DNA of 11,903 bases from Pseudomonadota bacterium (lineage in GTDB: Bacteria; Pseudomonadota; Gammaproteobacteria; Burkholderiales; Thiobacillaceae): the NCBI GenBank assembly GCA_021821425.1, contig JAKACL010000065.1, forward strand, positions 1-11,903, given 5' to 3'. The notes beneath the pieces are model-generated. The model ran no database searches, had not been told where the DNA came from, and worked only from the letters and a program-made list of their open reading frames with translations. Below, in pieces: positions 1 through 8,040 of the stretch (positions are counted from its first letter, which is position 1; each line of letters starts with the position of its first letter). Position numbers and translations under genes: made by a program.

Positions 1-1215
1 AATGCCGGCGAAGATCGCAAACAGCGCACCGGAGACCAGCACGTAATGGAAGTGCGCCACCACGTAGTAGGTGTCGTGCAACTGGATGTCGACCGGCGCA
101 ATCGCCAGCACCAGGCCGGAGAAGCCGCCGATGGTGAACAGGCAGACGAAGGCGATGGCGAACAGCATCGGAGTCTCGAAGGTCATCGACCCCTTCCACA
201 TCGTGGCCACCCAGTTGAAGACCTTCACCCCGGTCGGCACCGCGATCAGCATGGTCGAGAACATGAAGAACAGCTGCGCGGCAGCGGGCATCCCCACCGT
301 AAACATGTGGTGCGCCCACACGATGAACGACAGGATCGCGATCGAAGCCGTCGCGTACACCATCGACGCGTAGCCGAACAGCGGCTTGCGGGCGAAGGTC
401 GGAATCACCTGCGAGACGATGCCGAAGGCCGGCAGGATCAGGATGTACACCTCGGGGTGGGCGAAGAACCAGAAAATGTGCTGGAACATCACCGGGTCGC
501 CGCCGCCGGCCGCGTTGAAGAAGTGCGTGCCGAAGTTTCGATCGGTCAGCAGCATGGTCACCGCACCCGCCAGGACCGGCATGGTGGCGATCAGCAGGTA
601 GGCGGTGATCAGCCAGGTCCACACGAACAGCGGCATCTTCATCAACGTGATGCCAGGGGCACGCATGTTGAGAATGGTGGTGATGATGTTGATCGACCCC
701 ATGATCGACGACAGGCCCATGATGTGGACGGCCAGAATCGTCAGGTCGTAGGAAATGCCGCCCTGGATATACAGCGGCGGATACATCGTCCAGCCCCCCG
801 CGACCGCGCCGCCCGGCAACAGGAACGAGGCCATCAGCATCAGGCCGGCCATCGGCAACAGCCAGAATGCCCAGTTGTTCATGCGCGGGAACGCCATGTC
901 GGGCGCGCCCAGCATCAGCGGCACCTGCCAGTTCGCGAAGCCCGAGAAGGCCGGCATGATCACGCCAAAGATCATGATCAGCCCGTGCATGGTGGTGAGC
1001 TGGTTGAAGAAGTCCGGGTTGGTCAGTTGCAGGCCGGGCTGGAACAGTTCGGCACGGATCAGCAGCGCCATCGAACCTGCCGCGAACAGCATGATGAGTG
1101 CGAACCACAAATACAGCGAACCGATATCCTTGTGGTTGGTGGTGGTCAACCAGCGCATGATCCCGGTCGGGTGACCGTGGCCATGATCGTCGTGGGCGTG
1201 TGCAGCATCAGTCAT
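1..1215 (-). CDS. ctaD: Cytochrome c oxidase subunit I (aa3/caa3-type), 3' end outside window
   Basis: This is the catalytic membrane subunit of a heme-copper terminal oxidase, which reduces O2 to water and pumps protons across the inner membrane. The window holds the first 405 residues of roughly 520-530, and the C-terminal helices lie beyond position 1. Every expected ligand is visible: low-spin heme His77 (TTMHGLIM), the CuB His253 with Tyr257 in HPEVY (the Tyr of the His-Tyr crosslink) and Glu255 of the D-channel, the CuB pair His302-His303 (WAHHMF), then His388 (heme a3) and His390 (low-spin heme) in HFHY. The spacing matches the Paracoccus enzyme from the HPEVY motif onward. The N-terminus is His/Asp-rich ([15 protein letters not shown]). 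The ATG at 1215 follows an AGAGGAGAG ribosome site. The gene starts 24 bp after coxB, so the two are surely cotranscribed. Confidence 0.98.
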   Translation of the reverse strand, partial: MTDAAHAHDDHGHGHPTGIMRWLTTTNHKDIGSLYLWFALIMLFAAGSMALLIRAELFQPGLQLTNPDFFNQLTTMHGLIMIFGVIMPAFSGFANWQVPLMLGAPDMAFPRMNNWAFWLLPMAGLMLMASFLLPGGAVAGGWTMYPPLYIQGGISYDLTILAVHIMGLSSIMGSINIITTILNMRAPGITLMKMPLFVWTWLITAYLLIATMPVLAGAVTMLLTDRNFGTHFFNAAGGGDPVMFQHIFWFFAHPEVYILILPAFGIVSQVIPTFARKPLFGYASMVYATASIAILSFIVWAHHMFTVGMPAAAQLFFMFSTMLIAVPTGVKVFNWVATMWKGSMTFETPMLFAIAFVCLFTIGGFSGLVLAIAPVDIQLHDTYYVVAHFHYVLVSGALFAIFAGI

Positions 1216-1239
1216 CGTGTGCTCTCCTCTTGATTTTGT

Positions 1240-2394
1240 TTACTGCGCTGCGGGTGAGGCGGCTTCGCTGGCGGCCCCACTCCGTGCTGCGGCGATATCG
1301 GCAGGCTGGACCTGATCACCCGTCTTGTTGGCCCACGCATTGCGCTGGTAGGTCACCACCGCCGCGATGTCGGCATCGGACAGCTGGCCGGCGAAGGCTG
1401 CCATTGCCGTGCCCGGTTTGCCGTTCATCACGATATCGATGTGCGCGGCGATCGGGCCGGTTGCGACCGGCGAGCCGCTGATCGCCGGGAACACGCCCGC
1501 CATCCCCATGCCGTTGGCCTGGTGGCAGGCGGCACAATTGGCCTGATAGACCTGCTCGCCGCGCGTCACCAGTTCCGACATCTCGAAGGTGCGGGTGTTG
1601 TCCGCCGTCGCGACTGCCGCTGACCCTTTCTTTTTCGCCACCCAGGCCGCGTAGTCTTCTTCCGAGACCACTTCGACCACGATCGGCATGAAGCCATGGT
1701 CCTTGCCGCACAGCTCGACGCACTGGCCGCGGTAGGTGCCGATCTTGTCGGCGGTAAACCAGCTGTCGCGGATGAAACCGGGAATCGCATCCTGCTTGGC
1801 GCCGAGCGCGGGCACCCACCAGGCGTGCAGCACGTCGTTGGCGGTGATCAACAGGCGTACGCGCTTGCCGACCGGCACCACCATCGGCTCGTCGACCTCG
1901 AGCAGGTAGTGCTCGCCCTTCTCGGCCTTGCCTTCGATCTGCTCGCGCGGCGTCGCCAGGGTGCTGTAGAAGCTGACGCCATCGTTGAGGTAGTCGTAGC
2001 CCCACTTCCACTGGTAACCGGTGATCTTGATCGTCATGTCAGGATTGCTGGTGTCCTTCATGTCGATCACCACCTTGGCGGCGGGATAGGCCATGCCCAT
2101 CAGGATCGCAAACGGGATCACCGTCCAGATCACTTCGACGGTAGTGTTTTCATGGAAATGTGCGGCCTTGTGGCCCACTGATTTGCGGTGCTTCAGCAGC
2201 GAATAGAACATTGCGCCGAACACCACGATGAAGATACCCAGACACACCAGCATGATCAGGTTGTGCAGGTCGAACACATCCTGCGCCACCTTGCTTGCCG
2301 GTATTTGCAGGTTGTAAGCGTACTCTGCCAGTGCCGACTGACTGAAAGCCAGCACTGCCCCGATCATCCCTACACGTTGCCACTTCTGTTTCAT
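1240..2394 (-). CDS. coxB: Cytochrome c oxidase subunit II with fused cytochrome c domain (caa3-type)
   Basis: This 384-residue electron-entry subunit passes electrons from a cytochrome c domain to CuA and on to subunit I. A signal peptide (about 1-23, ending ALA-E) is followed by two membrane helices (about 45-66 and 86-109) and the periplasmic CuA cupredoxin domain. The CuA ligands are all present: His190, Cys225, Glu227, Cys229, His233 and Met236, with the aromatic GYQWKWGYDY patch at 126-135. Beyond the usual end of subunit II is a class I cytochrome c domain (about 272-358) with CAACH at 287-291; Met331 is the likely axial ligand, with Met296 and Met298 as alternatives. The last 25 residues are a low-complexity Ala/Ser tail. 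The fused heme domain defines the caa3 type. The ATG at 2394 has a GGGGGA stretch a few bases upstream. ctaD follows 24 bp downstream. Confidence 0.97.
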   Translation of the reverse strand: MKQKWQRVGMIGAVLAFSQSALAEYAYNLQIPASKVAQDVFDLHNLIMLVCLGIFIVVFGAMFYSLLKHRKSVGHKAAHFHENTTVEVIWTVIPFAILMGMAYPAAKVVIDMKDTSNPDMTIKITGYQWKWGYDYLNDGVSFYSTLATPREQIEGKAEKGEHYLLEVDEPMVVPVGKRVRLLITANDVLHAWWVPALGAKQDAIPGFIRDSWFTADKIGTYRGQCVELCGKDHGFMPIVVEVVSEEDYAAWVAKKKGSAAVATADNTRTFEMSELVTRGEQVYQANCAACHQANGMGMAGVFPAISGSPVATGPIAAHIDIVMNGKPGTAMAAFAGQLSDADIAAVVTYQRNAWANKTGDQVQPADIAAARSGAASEAASPAAQ

Positions 2395-2456
2395 CGCGTC
2401 CCCCGTCCTCTCGTCCCCAAATTATTGGTGTCGTTGCGGCGTGCGTTGCGTTACGG

Positions 2457-2492
2457 CCTGCAACCTGCGCGCTCGTTATCCCTGCAACCTGC
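2457..2492. repeat. Short direct repeat at the 3' end of the DUF2244 gene
   Basis: The 12-mer cctgcaacctgc occurs at 2457-2468 and again at 2481-2492, with starts 24 bp apart. One copy is inside the last codons of the DUF2244 gene and the other is just beyond its stop codon, in the 81-bp gap before coxB. It looks like a small local duplication. No function is visible. Confidence 0.5.
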
Positions 2493-2961
2493 TGCGCAAC
2501 GTGGCGGCCAGCTGCAGCCGCGCCTCGTCGCTCAGATACTGTCCCACTTCCGTCGCCCGGCCATGCGAACTCAGACTGAGTCGGCAATCCCTGCCGGGCG
2601 ACCTGCAGTCGCACACCACACGCGCCCACTGCCGGTTCATTTCACGACGGCCGGCGCGGGTGCCGCAATGCCATTCCAGCACCACCGCGTCGCCGTCGAT
2701 CAGCAGGGTTTCGTAGTCCCCCGCCCGCCTGCGCAGCGCTTCGAAAGCCCAGGCCAGCAAGCCGATCTCCAGTCCGGCAAACGGCAGAATCAGCCAGTAA
2801 CCCAGATACGCGAAGCCGATCGCCATGGCAAAGCACACTGCCGCCAGGCTCCAGAAAACGAGCCGTTCCTGAGTACGGGTCAGCGAATGATTGGGGCGGG
2901 ATCGAAAGACAAACGCGCCTGCAGACCCGCCCTCACAGTCGTCCAACTTCACCTGGTGCAT
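2476..2961 (-). CDS. DUF2244-type integral membrane protein upstream of coxB
   Basis: A protein of about 161 residues with a short hydrophilic N-terminus, the family-like segment FRSRPNHSLTRTQE, and two adjacent hydrophobic helices containing GYWLILPFAGLEIGLLAWAF. A soluble C-terminal domain follows (ETLLIDGDAVVLEWHCG...). The pattern of two helices with a PFAGLE motif plus a small cytoplasmic domain is that of DUF2244 proteins, which often sit beside coxB in alpha- and betaproteobacteria. A role in oxidase assembly or membrane support is inference from position only. The start is uncertain: the ATG at 2961 is chosen, but a TTG at 2991 would add ten residues (MPHVVSAIPD), and neither has a convincing ribosome site. 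It precedes coxB by 81 bp and is probably the first gene of the cox transcript. Confidence 0.82.
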   Translation of the reverse strand: MHQVKLDDCEGGSAGAFVFRSRPNHSLTRTQERLVFWSLAAVCFAMAIGFAYLGYWLILPFAGLEIGLLAWAFEALRRRAGDYETLLIDGDAVVLEWHCGTRAGRREMNRQWARVVCDCRSPGRDCRLSLSSHGRATEVGQYLSDEARLQLAATLRSRLQG

Positions 2962-3039
2962 GTCAGGAATCGCGGAAACCACGTGCGGCAATATGTCGCG
3001 GACAGTACCACGACGCTCCGTCCCTGAACAAGCGGTACG

Positions 3040-3092
3040 ATGGTATTAAGTTATTGATTTATTTATAAAATATTGTTATTTTAGAATATTTT
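3040..3092. promoter_or_regulatory. AT-rich spacer between bioD and the cox transcript; likely promoter region
   Basis: This stretch is almost entirely A/T in an otherwise GC-rich window. It lies just after the bioD stop and upstream of the DUF2244-coxB-ctaD run. It contains an A/T-only inverted repeat, aaaatatt (3067-3074) and aatatttt (3085-3092), the right arm overlapping the bioD stop codon. Several loose -10-like hexamers exist on the minus strand (TATAAA, TAATAC), but no clear -35 partner can be chosen. The likely role is promoter of the cox genes. The dyad has no GC stem, so it is a poor candidate for an intrinsic terminator of bioD. Confidence 0.4.
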
Positions 3093-3765
3093 AATTATCT
3101 AACTCTACAGGCAGCGTCAGCCATTGCGGCATGCATTCCGCAGAAAATCCTGCAGATTGGAAAGCCTGCACACCGAGGCGCGGCCCCGGCAATCGCGCCT
3201 GCAGCGCCGCTACATTTTCGGCCTGGAAAATCATCGTCGGGTCGATCTGATTGCCGACCCAGCCCGCCCATGGCAGGTGCCGCTGCGCGATCGATTCGGC
3301 CGTCAGCATCGCGTGATTGAGGCAACCGAGACGCAGGCCCACCACCAGCACGACCGGCAGCCCGAGACGCTGCGCCAGGTCGGCCATGTCTTCGTCTTCA
3401 TTCAGCGGCACGCGCCAGCCGCCTGCGCCTTCGACCACCACCACATCGGCCGCAGCGGCCAGCCGCGCAAAAGCATCGGCGATGACGCCCACTTCGATCC
3501 GCACTCCTGCCTGCTGGGCTGCAATATGCGGCGCAATCGCCGGCTCGAAGGCATAGGGATTCACATCACGGATATCGGCGGTGGCATTGGCGGCCTGCAA
3601 CAGCGCCGTCACGTCCTCATTCAGCCCGCCGGGCGCGCAGCCCGCCGCCACCGGCTTCATCGCCGCCACGCGCAGGCCGCGCGCGCGCAGCGCCCGGATC
3701 AGCGCCAGCGCCACCCGCGTTTTGCCGACGCCGGTATCGGTGCCGGTGACGAACAGCCCCTTCAC
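3091..3765 (-). CDS. bioD: Dethiobiotin synthetase
   Basis: This 224-residue ATP-dependent carboxylase closes the ureido ring of dethiobiotin from 7,8-diaminopelargonate and CO2 in the cytoplasm. The length equals that of the E. coli enzyme (about 225). The P-loop is GTDTGVGKT at 8-16. Lys37 in MKPVAAG, Asp51 in the LNEDV segment and Glu112 in VEGAGG are the expected metal and substrate residues. The GTG start at 3765 is chosen because the fold begins directly with VKGLFVTGTD and because GTGA overlaps the bioC stop by 4 bases, a classic coupling arrangement. Longer upstream reading in the same frame lies inside bioC and has no family character. It is the last gene of the bio cluster. Confidence 0.97.
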   Translation of the reverse strand: MKGLFVTGTDTGVGKTRVALALIRALRARGLRVAAMKPVAAGCAPGGLNEDVTALLQAANATADIRDVNPYAFEPAIAPHIAAQQAGVRIEVGVIADAFARLAAAADVVVVEGAGGWRVPLNEDEDMADLAQRLGLPVVLVVGLRLGCLNHAMLTAESIAQRHLPWAGWVGNQIDPTMIFQAENVAALQARLPGPRLGVQAFQSAGFSAECMPQWLTLPVELDN

Positions 3766-4682
3766 ACGCGCCCCAGTTTTCGTTTGCGCTCGCCGATCGC
3801 GAACTGGATGACCTGGCGACCGTCCTCGCGTTGCAGTTTGTCGCCGACCCACGCGTGGCCGTAGATCACCTCGAAGGTGGCAGGCAGGCGCCCTTCAACC
3901 CGGTTGGATTCGTAGGCCCGCTCCAGCCGCGCCCACGCCGACTTGCCCAGCAGGCCGCGCCGTCGCGCCGTCGCCGCGTTGTGGGCGCCGATGCCCTTGA
4001 GGTCGCGCATGAGCGTCTTCAGGTCGGCATAGGTCAGCGTCAACATTTCCATTTCCATCACCGGGCTGGAAAACCCGGCGTGGATCAGCATGTCGCCGAT
4101 GTCGTGCAGGTCGATGAAACGGTTGACGTGCGGCGCATCGTCGACGGACGCAAAGGCCGCGCGCAATTCCTTCAGCGTATCGGGTCCGAAGGTAGCGAAC
4201 ATCACCAGCCCCCCAGGCGCCAGTACCTGATGGAAGCCCCTGAACGCAGCTTCCAGATCGTGCGCCCACTGCAGCGCCAGGCTCGACCACACCAGGTTCA
4301 TGCTGCTGGCCGCCAGCGGCAGACGCGCCATGTCGGCGCACACCAGATGCGTGACGCGCGAAGCCTGCGGCGTGAGGCGTTGCAGGGCGCGCCGTGCCCA
4401 CGTCGCTTGCGGCAGGCGTGCGCGCGCGGCGTCGAGCATGGCGGGCGCGATATCGAGCGCGCACAGCTCGGACTCCGCATAGCACGCGCGCAGGTGCGCG
4501 AGGCCATAGCCGGTGCCGCAGCCGGCATCGAGCACGCGCGCCGGCTTCAGCGCGGTGAATTCGAGGCGCTCCAGCAGGCGGTCGCACACCTCGCGCTGCA
4601 GCACCGCGTGGGCGTCGTAGCGGGCGGCGGCGTGATCGAAGGAGCGCCGCACTTCGGCGAAATCAAGTTCGGGTTCAGTCAT
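3762..4682 (-). CDS. bioC: Malonyl-ACP O-methyltransferase
   Basis: This SAM-dependent enzyme methylates the free carboxyl of malonyl-ACP so that fatty acid synthase can elongate it to pimeloyl-ACP methyl ester. The 306-residue product is a class I methyltransferase. An N-terminal VRRSFDHAAARYDAHA segment (11-26) is typical of BioC. SAM-binding motif I is VLDAGCGTG at 50-58, with the acidic post-I strand ALDIAP at 75-80 and VCADMARLPLA at 114-124. It is about 55 residues longer than E. coli BioC, the extra length lying in the C-terminal half. The ATG at 4682 is preferred over an upstream in-frame ATG because MTEPELDFAEVRRSF opens the domain. It overlaps the bioH stop by 8 bases and its own stop overlaps bioD by 4. 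Confidence 0.96.
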   Translation of the reverse strand: MTEPELDFAEVRRSFDHAAARYDAHAVLQREVCDRLLERLEFTALKPARVLDAGCGTGYGLAHLRACYAESELCALDIAPAMLDAARARLPQATWARRALQRLTPQASRVTHLVCADMARLPLAASSMNLVWSSLALQWAHDLEAAFRGFHQVLAPGGLVMFATFGPDTLKELRAAFASVDDAPHVNRFIDLHDIGDMLIHAGFSSPVMEMEMLTLTYADLKTLMRDLKGIGAHNAATARRRGLLGKSAWARLERAYESNRVEGRLPATFEVIYGHAWVGDKLQREDGRQVIQFAIGERKRKLGRV

Positions 4683-5421
4683 GGGCAAAGCGTCCGATCG
4701 CCGCGGCGACTTCCGCGCCGTGCGACAGATGCGGCGCATGCGCGGCGCGGGCCAATTCGACGTGCCGCACGTGCGGCAGGGTTTCCGCCAGCCAGGCGCC
4801 GGCCGACGCCGGCGTCAATGTATCGAGCGCGCCGTGCAGCACCAGGGTCGGCTGGGTCAGGCGCGGCAGGTCCTCGCGCAGGTCGGTGTCGCGCAGGATC
4901 GCGAGCCCCCCCGCCAGCGCCGCATCGTGCGCGACGGGCGCGGCCAGCAGGGTCTTACGCAAGCGCTGCAGCAGGGTCTTCTGGTCGTCCATGCCGCGCG
5001 TCTGCAGGCTCAGAAAACGCAGCAGCGTCGCCTGCGGGTCGGCCCGCAGCGCAGCGCCGAAATCCTCCAGGTCCGCCGGCGCCATGCCGCGCGTCCAGTC
5101 CTGCGCGGCAAGAAATTTCGGGGTCGACGCCAGCAGCACCAGGCGCGCCACCTTGTGTGGATGGTCGAGCGCGGCGCGCATCGCCACCTGCCCGCCGAGC
5201 GACCAGCCCAGCAATGTGGCGCCGTCCGGCAGTTGCTGCGCGAGGTCGTCCGCCCAGGCCTGCAGGGTGTTTTCGGCAAGCGCATCGCGCCCGCCGTGGC
5301 CCGGCAGGTCGAGCGCGCGCACGTCGAAATCGGCGGCCAGCAATTCCGCCAGCGCATCGAACACGCGGGCGTTCATGCCCCAGCCGTGCAGCAGCGCGAG
5401 CACGGGTTCAGGCGAGGCCAT
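4675..5421 (-). CDS. bioH: Pimeloyl-[ACP] methyl ester esterase
   Basis: This 248-residue alpha/beta hydrolase removes the methyl group from pimeloyl-ACP methyl ester, ending the chain-elongation phase opened by BioC. The catalytic triad is clear: Ser74 in the nucleophile elbow GWSLGG, Asp200 in HGALDTLTP and His228 in ARAAHAPHLSH. The oxyanion and substrate region LLHGWGMN (10-17) carries Trp14. Length is close to E. coli BioH (256). The ATG at 5421 is chosen because MASPEPVLALLHGWG matches the start of the family and because GAGG lies 6 bases upstream; the frame continues upstream inside bioF without family character. It overlaps bioF by 14 bases and bioC by 8, so it is cotranscribed with its functional partner. 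Confidence 0.96.
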   Translation of the reverse strand: MASPEPVLALLHGWGMNARVFDALAELLAADFDVRALDLPGHGGRDALAENTLQAWADDLAQQLPDGATLLGWSLGGQVAMRAALDHPHKVARLVLLASTPKFLAAQDWTRGMAPADLEDFGAALRADPQATLLRFLSLQTRGMDDQKTLLQRLRKTLLAAPVAHDAALAGGLAILRDTDLREDLPRLTQPTLVLHGALDTLTPASAGAWLAETLPHVRHVELARAAHAPHLSHGAEVAAAIGRFAHD

Positions 5422-6568
5422 GCAGGGCCTCGACCAGTTGCGCGACGTCGTCCGCGCTGTGCGCGGCCGATAGCGTGATGCGCAGACGCGCCGTGCCGGC
5501 AGGCACCGTCGGCGTGCGGATCGCGGGCACCAGGAGGCCGCGCTCAAGCAGCGCCTGCGACAACCGCACCGCTTCCTCGTTGGCGCCGATCACCAGCGGC
5601 TGGATCGGCGTGGCGGACGGCATCAGCGTGCCCCGCTTCAGGTCGGCCAGGCCTGCGCGCAGCTGCGCGATATAGCGGGCGAGCCGCGCGCGCCGGGCTT
5701 CGCCCGCCTCGATCTGGCGCAGGCTTTCCATGAGGCACGCGGCCAGCAGCGGCGGCGACGCAGTGGTGTAGATGTAGGGGCGCGCCTTCTGGATCAGCCA
5801 GTCGATCACGCTTTGATGCGCCGTCACCGCCGCGCCGGACACGCCGGCCGCCTTGCCGAGCGTGGCGAGATAGATCACGCGATCGCTCGCGCGGGCGCGC
5901 TCGGTCAGGCCGCCGCGGCCGTCACCCAGCACGCCGAAGCCGTGCGCGTCGTCGAGATACAACCAGGCGTCGTAGCGCTCGGCGAGATCGAGCAGCGCGT
6001 CGACCGGCGCCACGTCGCCGTCCATGCTGAACACCAGATCGCTGACGATCAACTTGTCCTGCGCCGTACTCGCTGCCAGCTGACCTTCGAGCTGCGCCAG
6101 ATCGTTGTGGCGATAGCGGGTGAAGCTCGCGCCCGACAGCTGCGCGGCATCGACCAGCGAGGCGTGGTTGAGCTTGTCGGCGAAGACTTCGCCCTTCTTG
6201 GCTGCGAGCGCGGTGAGCACGCCGAGATTGGCCAGATAGCCGGTGGAAAACAGCAGCGCGGCCGGCTTGCCGACGAAGCGCGCGAAGGCCGCTTCGAAGT
6301 CGTCGTGGAAACGATGGTGGCCGGTGATGAGGTGCGCCGCCCCAGCGCCGACGCCGCATTGGTCGAGCGCGGCATGCGCAGCAGCCACCAGCGCCGGATC
6401 GGCGGCAAGCCCCAGGTAATCGTTGCTGCAGAAGGAGACGACGCGCTGGCCGTCGATCGTTACGTGCGCACCCTGCGCGCCGTCGAGCAGGCGGCGATGG
6501 CGATCGAGGTGTTCGGCCTTCAGCGCCGCAAGACCCTGCTGCAGGCGGGTCAGCCCGGCAAAACTCAT
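5408..6568 (-). CDS. bioF: 8-amino-7-oxononanoate synthase
   Basis: This 386-residue PLP enzyme of the alpha-oxoamine synthase family condenses pimeloyl-ACP with L-alanine to give 8-amino-7-oxononanoate. The Schiff-base lysine is Lys239 in YLATLGKAAGVSG. The PLP-contacting DDAHGFGVLG lies at 206-215, His135 (NHAS) stacks on the cofactor ring, and the N-terminal SFCSNDYLGLA (45-55) is the family signature. Length equals that of the E. coli enzyme (384). The ATG at 6568 is 13 bp after the bioB stop. Its ribosome site is weak, which suggests it depends on translation of bioB. Confidence 0.98.
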   Translation of the reverse strand: MSFAGLTRLQQGLAALKAEHLDRHRRLLDGAQGAHVTIDGQRVVSFCSNDYLGLAADPALVAAAHAALDQCGVGAGAAHLITGHHRFHDDFEAAFARFVGKPAALLFSTGYLANLGVLTALAAKKGEVFADKLNHASLVDAAQLSGASFTRYRHNDLAQLEGQLAASTAQDKLIVSDLVFSMDGDVAPVDALLDLAERYDAWLYLDDAHGFGVLGDGRGGLTERARASDRVIYLATLGKAAGVSGAAVTAHQSVIDWLIQKARPYIYTTASPPLLAACLMESLRQIEAGEARRARLARYIAQLRAGLADLKRGTLMPSATPIQPLVIGANEEAVRLSQALLERGLLVPAIRTPTVPAGTARLRITLSAAHSADDVAQLVEALHGLA

Positions 6569-6581
6569 ATCACAGCGAAAC

Positions 6582-7535
6582 TCACAGTGCGGTCAGGCCC
6601 AGCGACTCGAACAGGCGCTGGTCGCGCTCCCATTCCGGGTTGCCGGTGGTGAGCAGCTTTTCGCCGTAGAAGATCGAGTTGGCGCCTGCGAGGAAGCACA
6701 GCGCCTGCACCGCGTCGCTCATCTGCTGGCGGCCGGCCGACAGGCGCACGAAGCTCTGCGGCATGCAGATGCGTGCCACCGCGATGGTGCGCACGAATTC
6801 CAGCGGCTCGAGCGCCTCGGTGCCGGCGAGCGGTGTGCCTTCGACCTGCACCAGCAGGTTGATCGGCACCGATTCCGGCTGCGGATCGAGGCTCGCCAGT
6901 TGCGCGATCAGTCCCGCGCGCTGGGTGCGCGATTCACCCATGCCGACGATGCCGCCGCAGCACACGTGCAGGTCCGCGTGGCGGACTCTTTCCAGCGTGT
7001 CGAGCCGGTCCTGGTATTCGCGGGTGGTGATGATGTCGCCGTAGAACTCGGGCGCGGTGTCGAGGTTGTGGTTGTAGTAGTCGAGCCCGGCGTCCTTCAG
7101 CTGCTCGGCCTGGCCGTCCTTCAGCATGCCCAGCGTGGCGCAGGTTTCCAGCCCCAGCGCCTTCACCTCGCGCACCATGTCGAGCACAGGCTCGAGGTCG
7201 CGCTGCTTCGGCCCGCGCCACGCCGCGCCCATGCAGAAGCGCGAGGCGCCGGCAGCCTTGGCGGCACGGGCGGCGGTCAGCACGTCGTCCAGATTCAGCA
7301 GACCCTGGCTTTCCACGCCGGCATCGTAGCGCGCCGACTGCGGGCAGTAGCCGCAGTCCTCGGAGCAGCCGCCGGTCTTGATCGACAGCAGGGTGGAGAG
7401 CTGGACCTTGTTGGGGTCGAAGTGCGCGCGGTGCACGGTCTGCGCCTGGAACATCAGGTCGGCGAACGGCAGCGCGAACAGTGCGTCGATGTCGGCCACC
7501 GAACGGCGCACCACGGGTTGAGTCATGTCATTCAT
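6582..7535 (-). CDS. bioB: Biotin synthase (radical SAM)
   Basis: This enzyme inserts sulfur into dethiobiotin to form biotin. The 317-residue protein has the radical-SAM motif CSEDCGYC with Cys57, Cys61 and Cys64 binding the [4Fe-4S] cluster. The auxiliary [2Fe-2S] cluster that supplies sulfur has its full ligand set, Cys101, Cys132, Cys192 and Arg264, each four residues beyond the E. coli numbering. YNHNLDT (154-160) and the C-terminal [13 protein letters not shown] are also diagnostic. The ATG at 7535 follows GAGGTGG at good spacing; a second Met at codon 4 is a less likely start. The start overlaps the end of the upstream membrane-protein gene by 8 bases. Confidence 0.98.
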   Translation of the reverse strand: MNDMTQPVVRRSVADIDALFALPFADLMFQAQTVHRAHFDPNKVQLSTLLSIKTGGCSEDCGYCPQSARYDAGVESQGLLNLDDVLTAARAAKAAGASRFCMGAAWRGPKQRDLEPVLDMVREVKALGLETCATLGMLKDGQAEQLKDAGLDYYNHNLDTAPEFYGDIITTREYQDRLDTLERVRHADLHVCCGGIVGMGESRTQRAGLIAQLASLDPQPESVPINLLVQVEGTPLAGTEALEPLEFVRTIAVARICMPQSFVRLSAGRQQMSDAVQALCFLAGANSIFYGEKLLTTGNPEWERDQRLFESLGLTAL

Positions 7536-7986
7536 TGATTGCCACCTCGATCGTCAAATCTGTCCACGGCTCGCGCGCGGCCTTGTAAATGTCGTATATC
7601 GCCCACGGCACGATGATCGCGACCGCCGTCCCCAGCACCAGCATCAAGCCCTGCCAGCCGTCGAGCAGGCCGTAGATCGCCGGACCGATCACCATCAGGC
7701 TGCCCATCACGCCGTAAAAGCGGTAGCCTGCCCACTTGTTGTAATGCGTGGTGCGCGGGTTGGGATGGTGGGCGATGCTGGCGTAGACGAAGATCGACGC
7801 CCCCAGCCACAGCATCACCGGCGGCAGCGACAGCACGAACGGCAGAAAGCCGATCTTGTGGCTGGCCAGCAGCTTGCCCAGCAGCAGCGCCGTCAGCGAA
7901 ATCAACAAGGCCGCGACGGTGATGATGTTGAACAGCTGGGCGGCGAAGCGGGAGGACGAGGCGGAAATGACGCGTTTGGCTTTCAT
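7528..7986 (-). CDS. Unrecognised four-helix membrane protein at the head of the bio operon
   Basis: I do not recognise this protein. Starting at the ATG at 7986 it has 152 residues and begins with a basic segment ([13 protein letters not shown]). Four hydrophobic segments follow, at roughly 15-40, 45-75, 88-108 and 113-135. A short loop, [14 protein letters not shown], separates helices 2 and 3, and the tail is acidic ([14 protein letters not shown]). An alternative ATG at 8040 would add 18 residues (MDDRPNLTAAPLPPKIPA) and place the start directly against the comF start. Its last codons overlap bioB by 8 bases, so it is almost certainly cotranscribed with the biotin genes. A link to biotin or its precursors is inference from position only; no transporter family signature is visible. 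Confidence 0.78.
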   Translation of the reverse strand: MKAKRVISASSSRFAAQLFNIITVAALLISLTALLLGKLLASHKIGFLPFVLSLPPVMLWLGASIFVYASIAHHPNPRTTHYNKWAGYRFYGVMGSLMVIGPAIYGLLDGWQGLMLVLGTAVAIIVPWAIYDIYKAAREPWTDLTIEVAINE

Positions 7987-8040
7987 GGCCGGGATTTTCG
8001 GGGGCAGCGGCGCGGCTGTCAAATTCGGACGGTCATCCAA

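Noticed and set aside
46..1233. Long plus-strand open frame of 395 codons antisense to ctaD
   Set aside because: Its His/Arg/Gln-rich composition is the reverse-strand shadow of a conserved oxidase gene. ctaD has every catalytic residue and a strong ribosome site.
3831..5675. 614-codon plus-strand open frame across bioC, bioH and bioF
   Set aside because: Its Arg/Pro/Ala-rich text with no domain is a product of high-GC codon periodicity opposite three well-supported enzymes.
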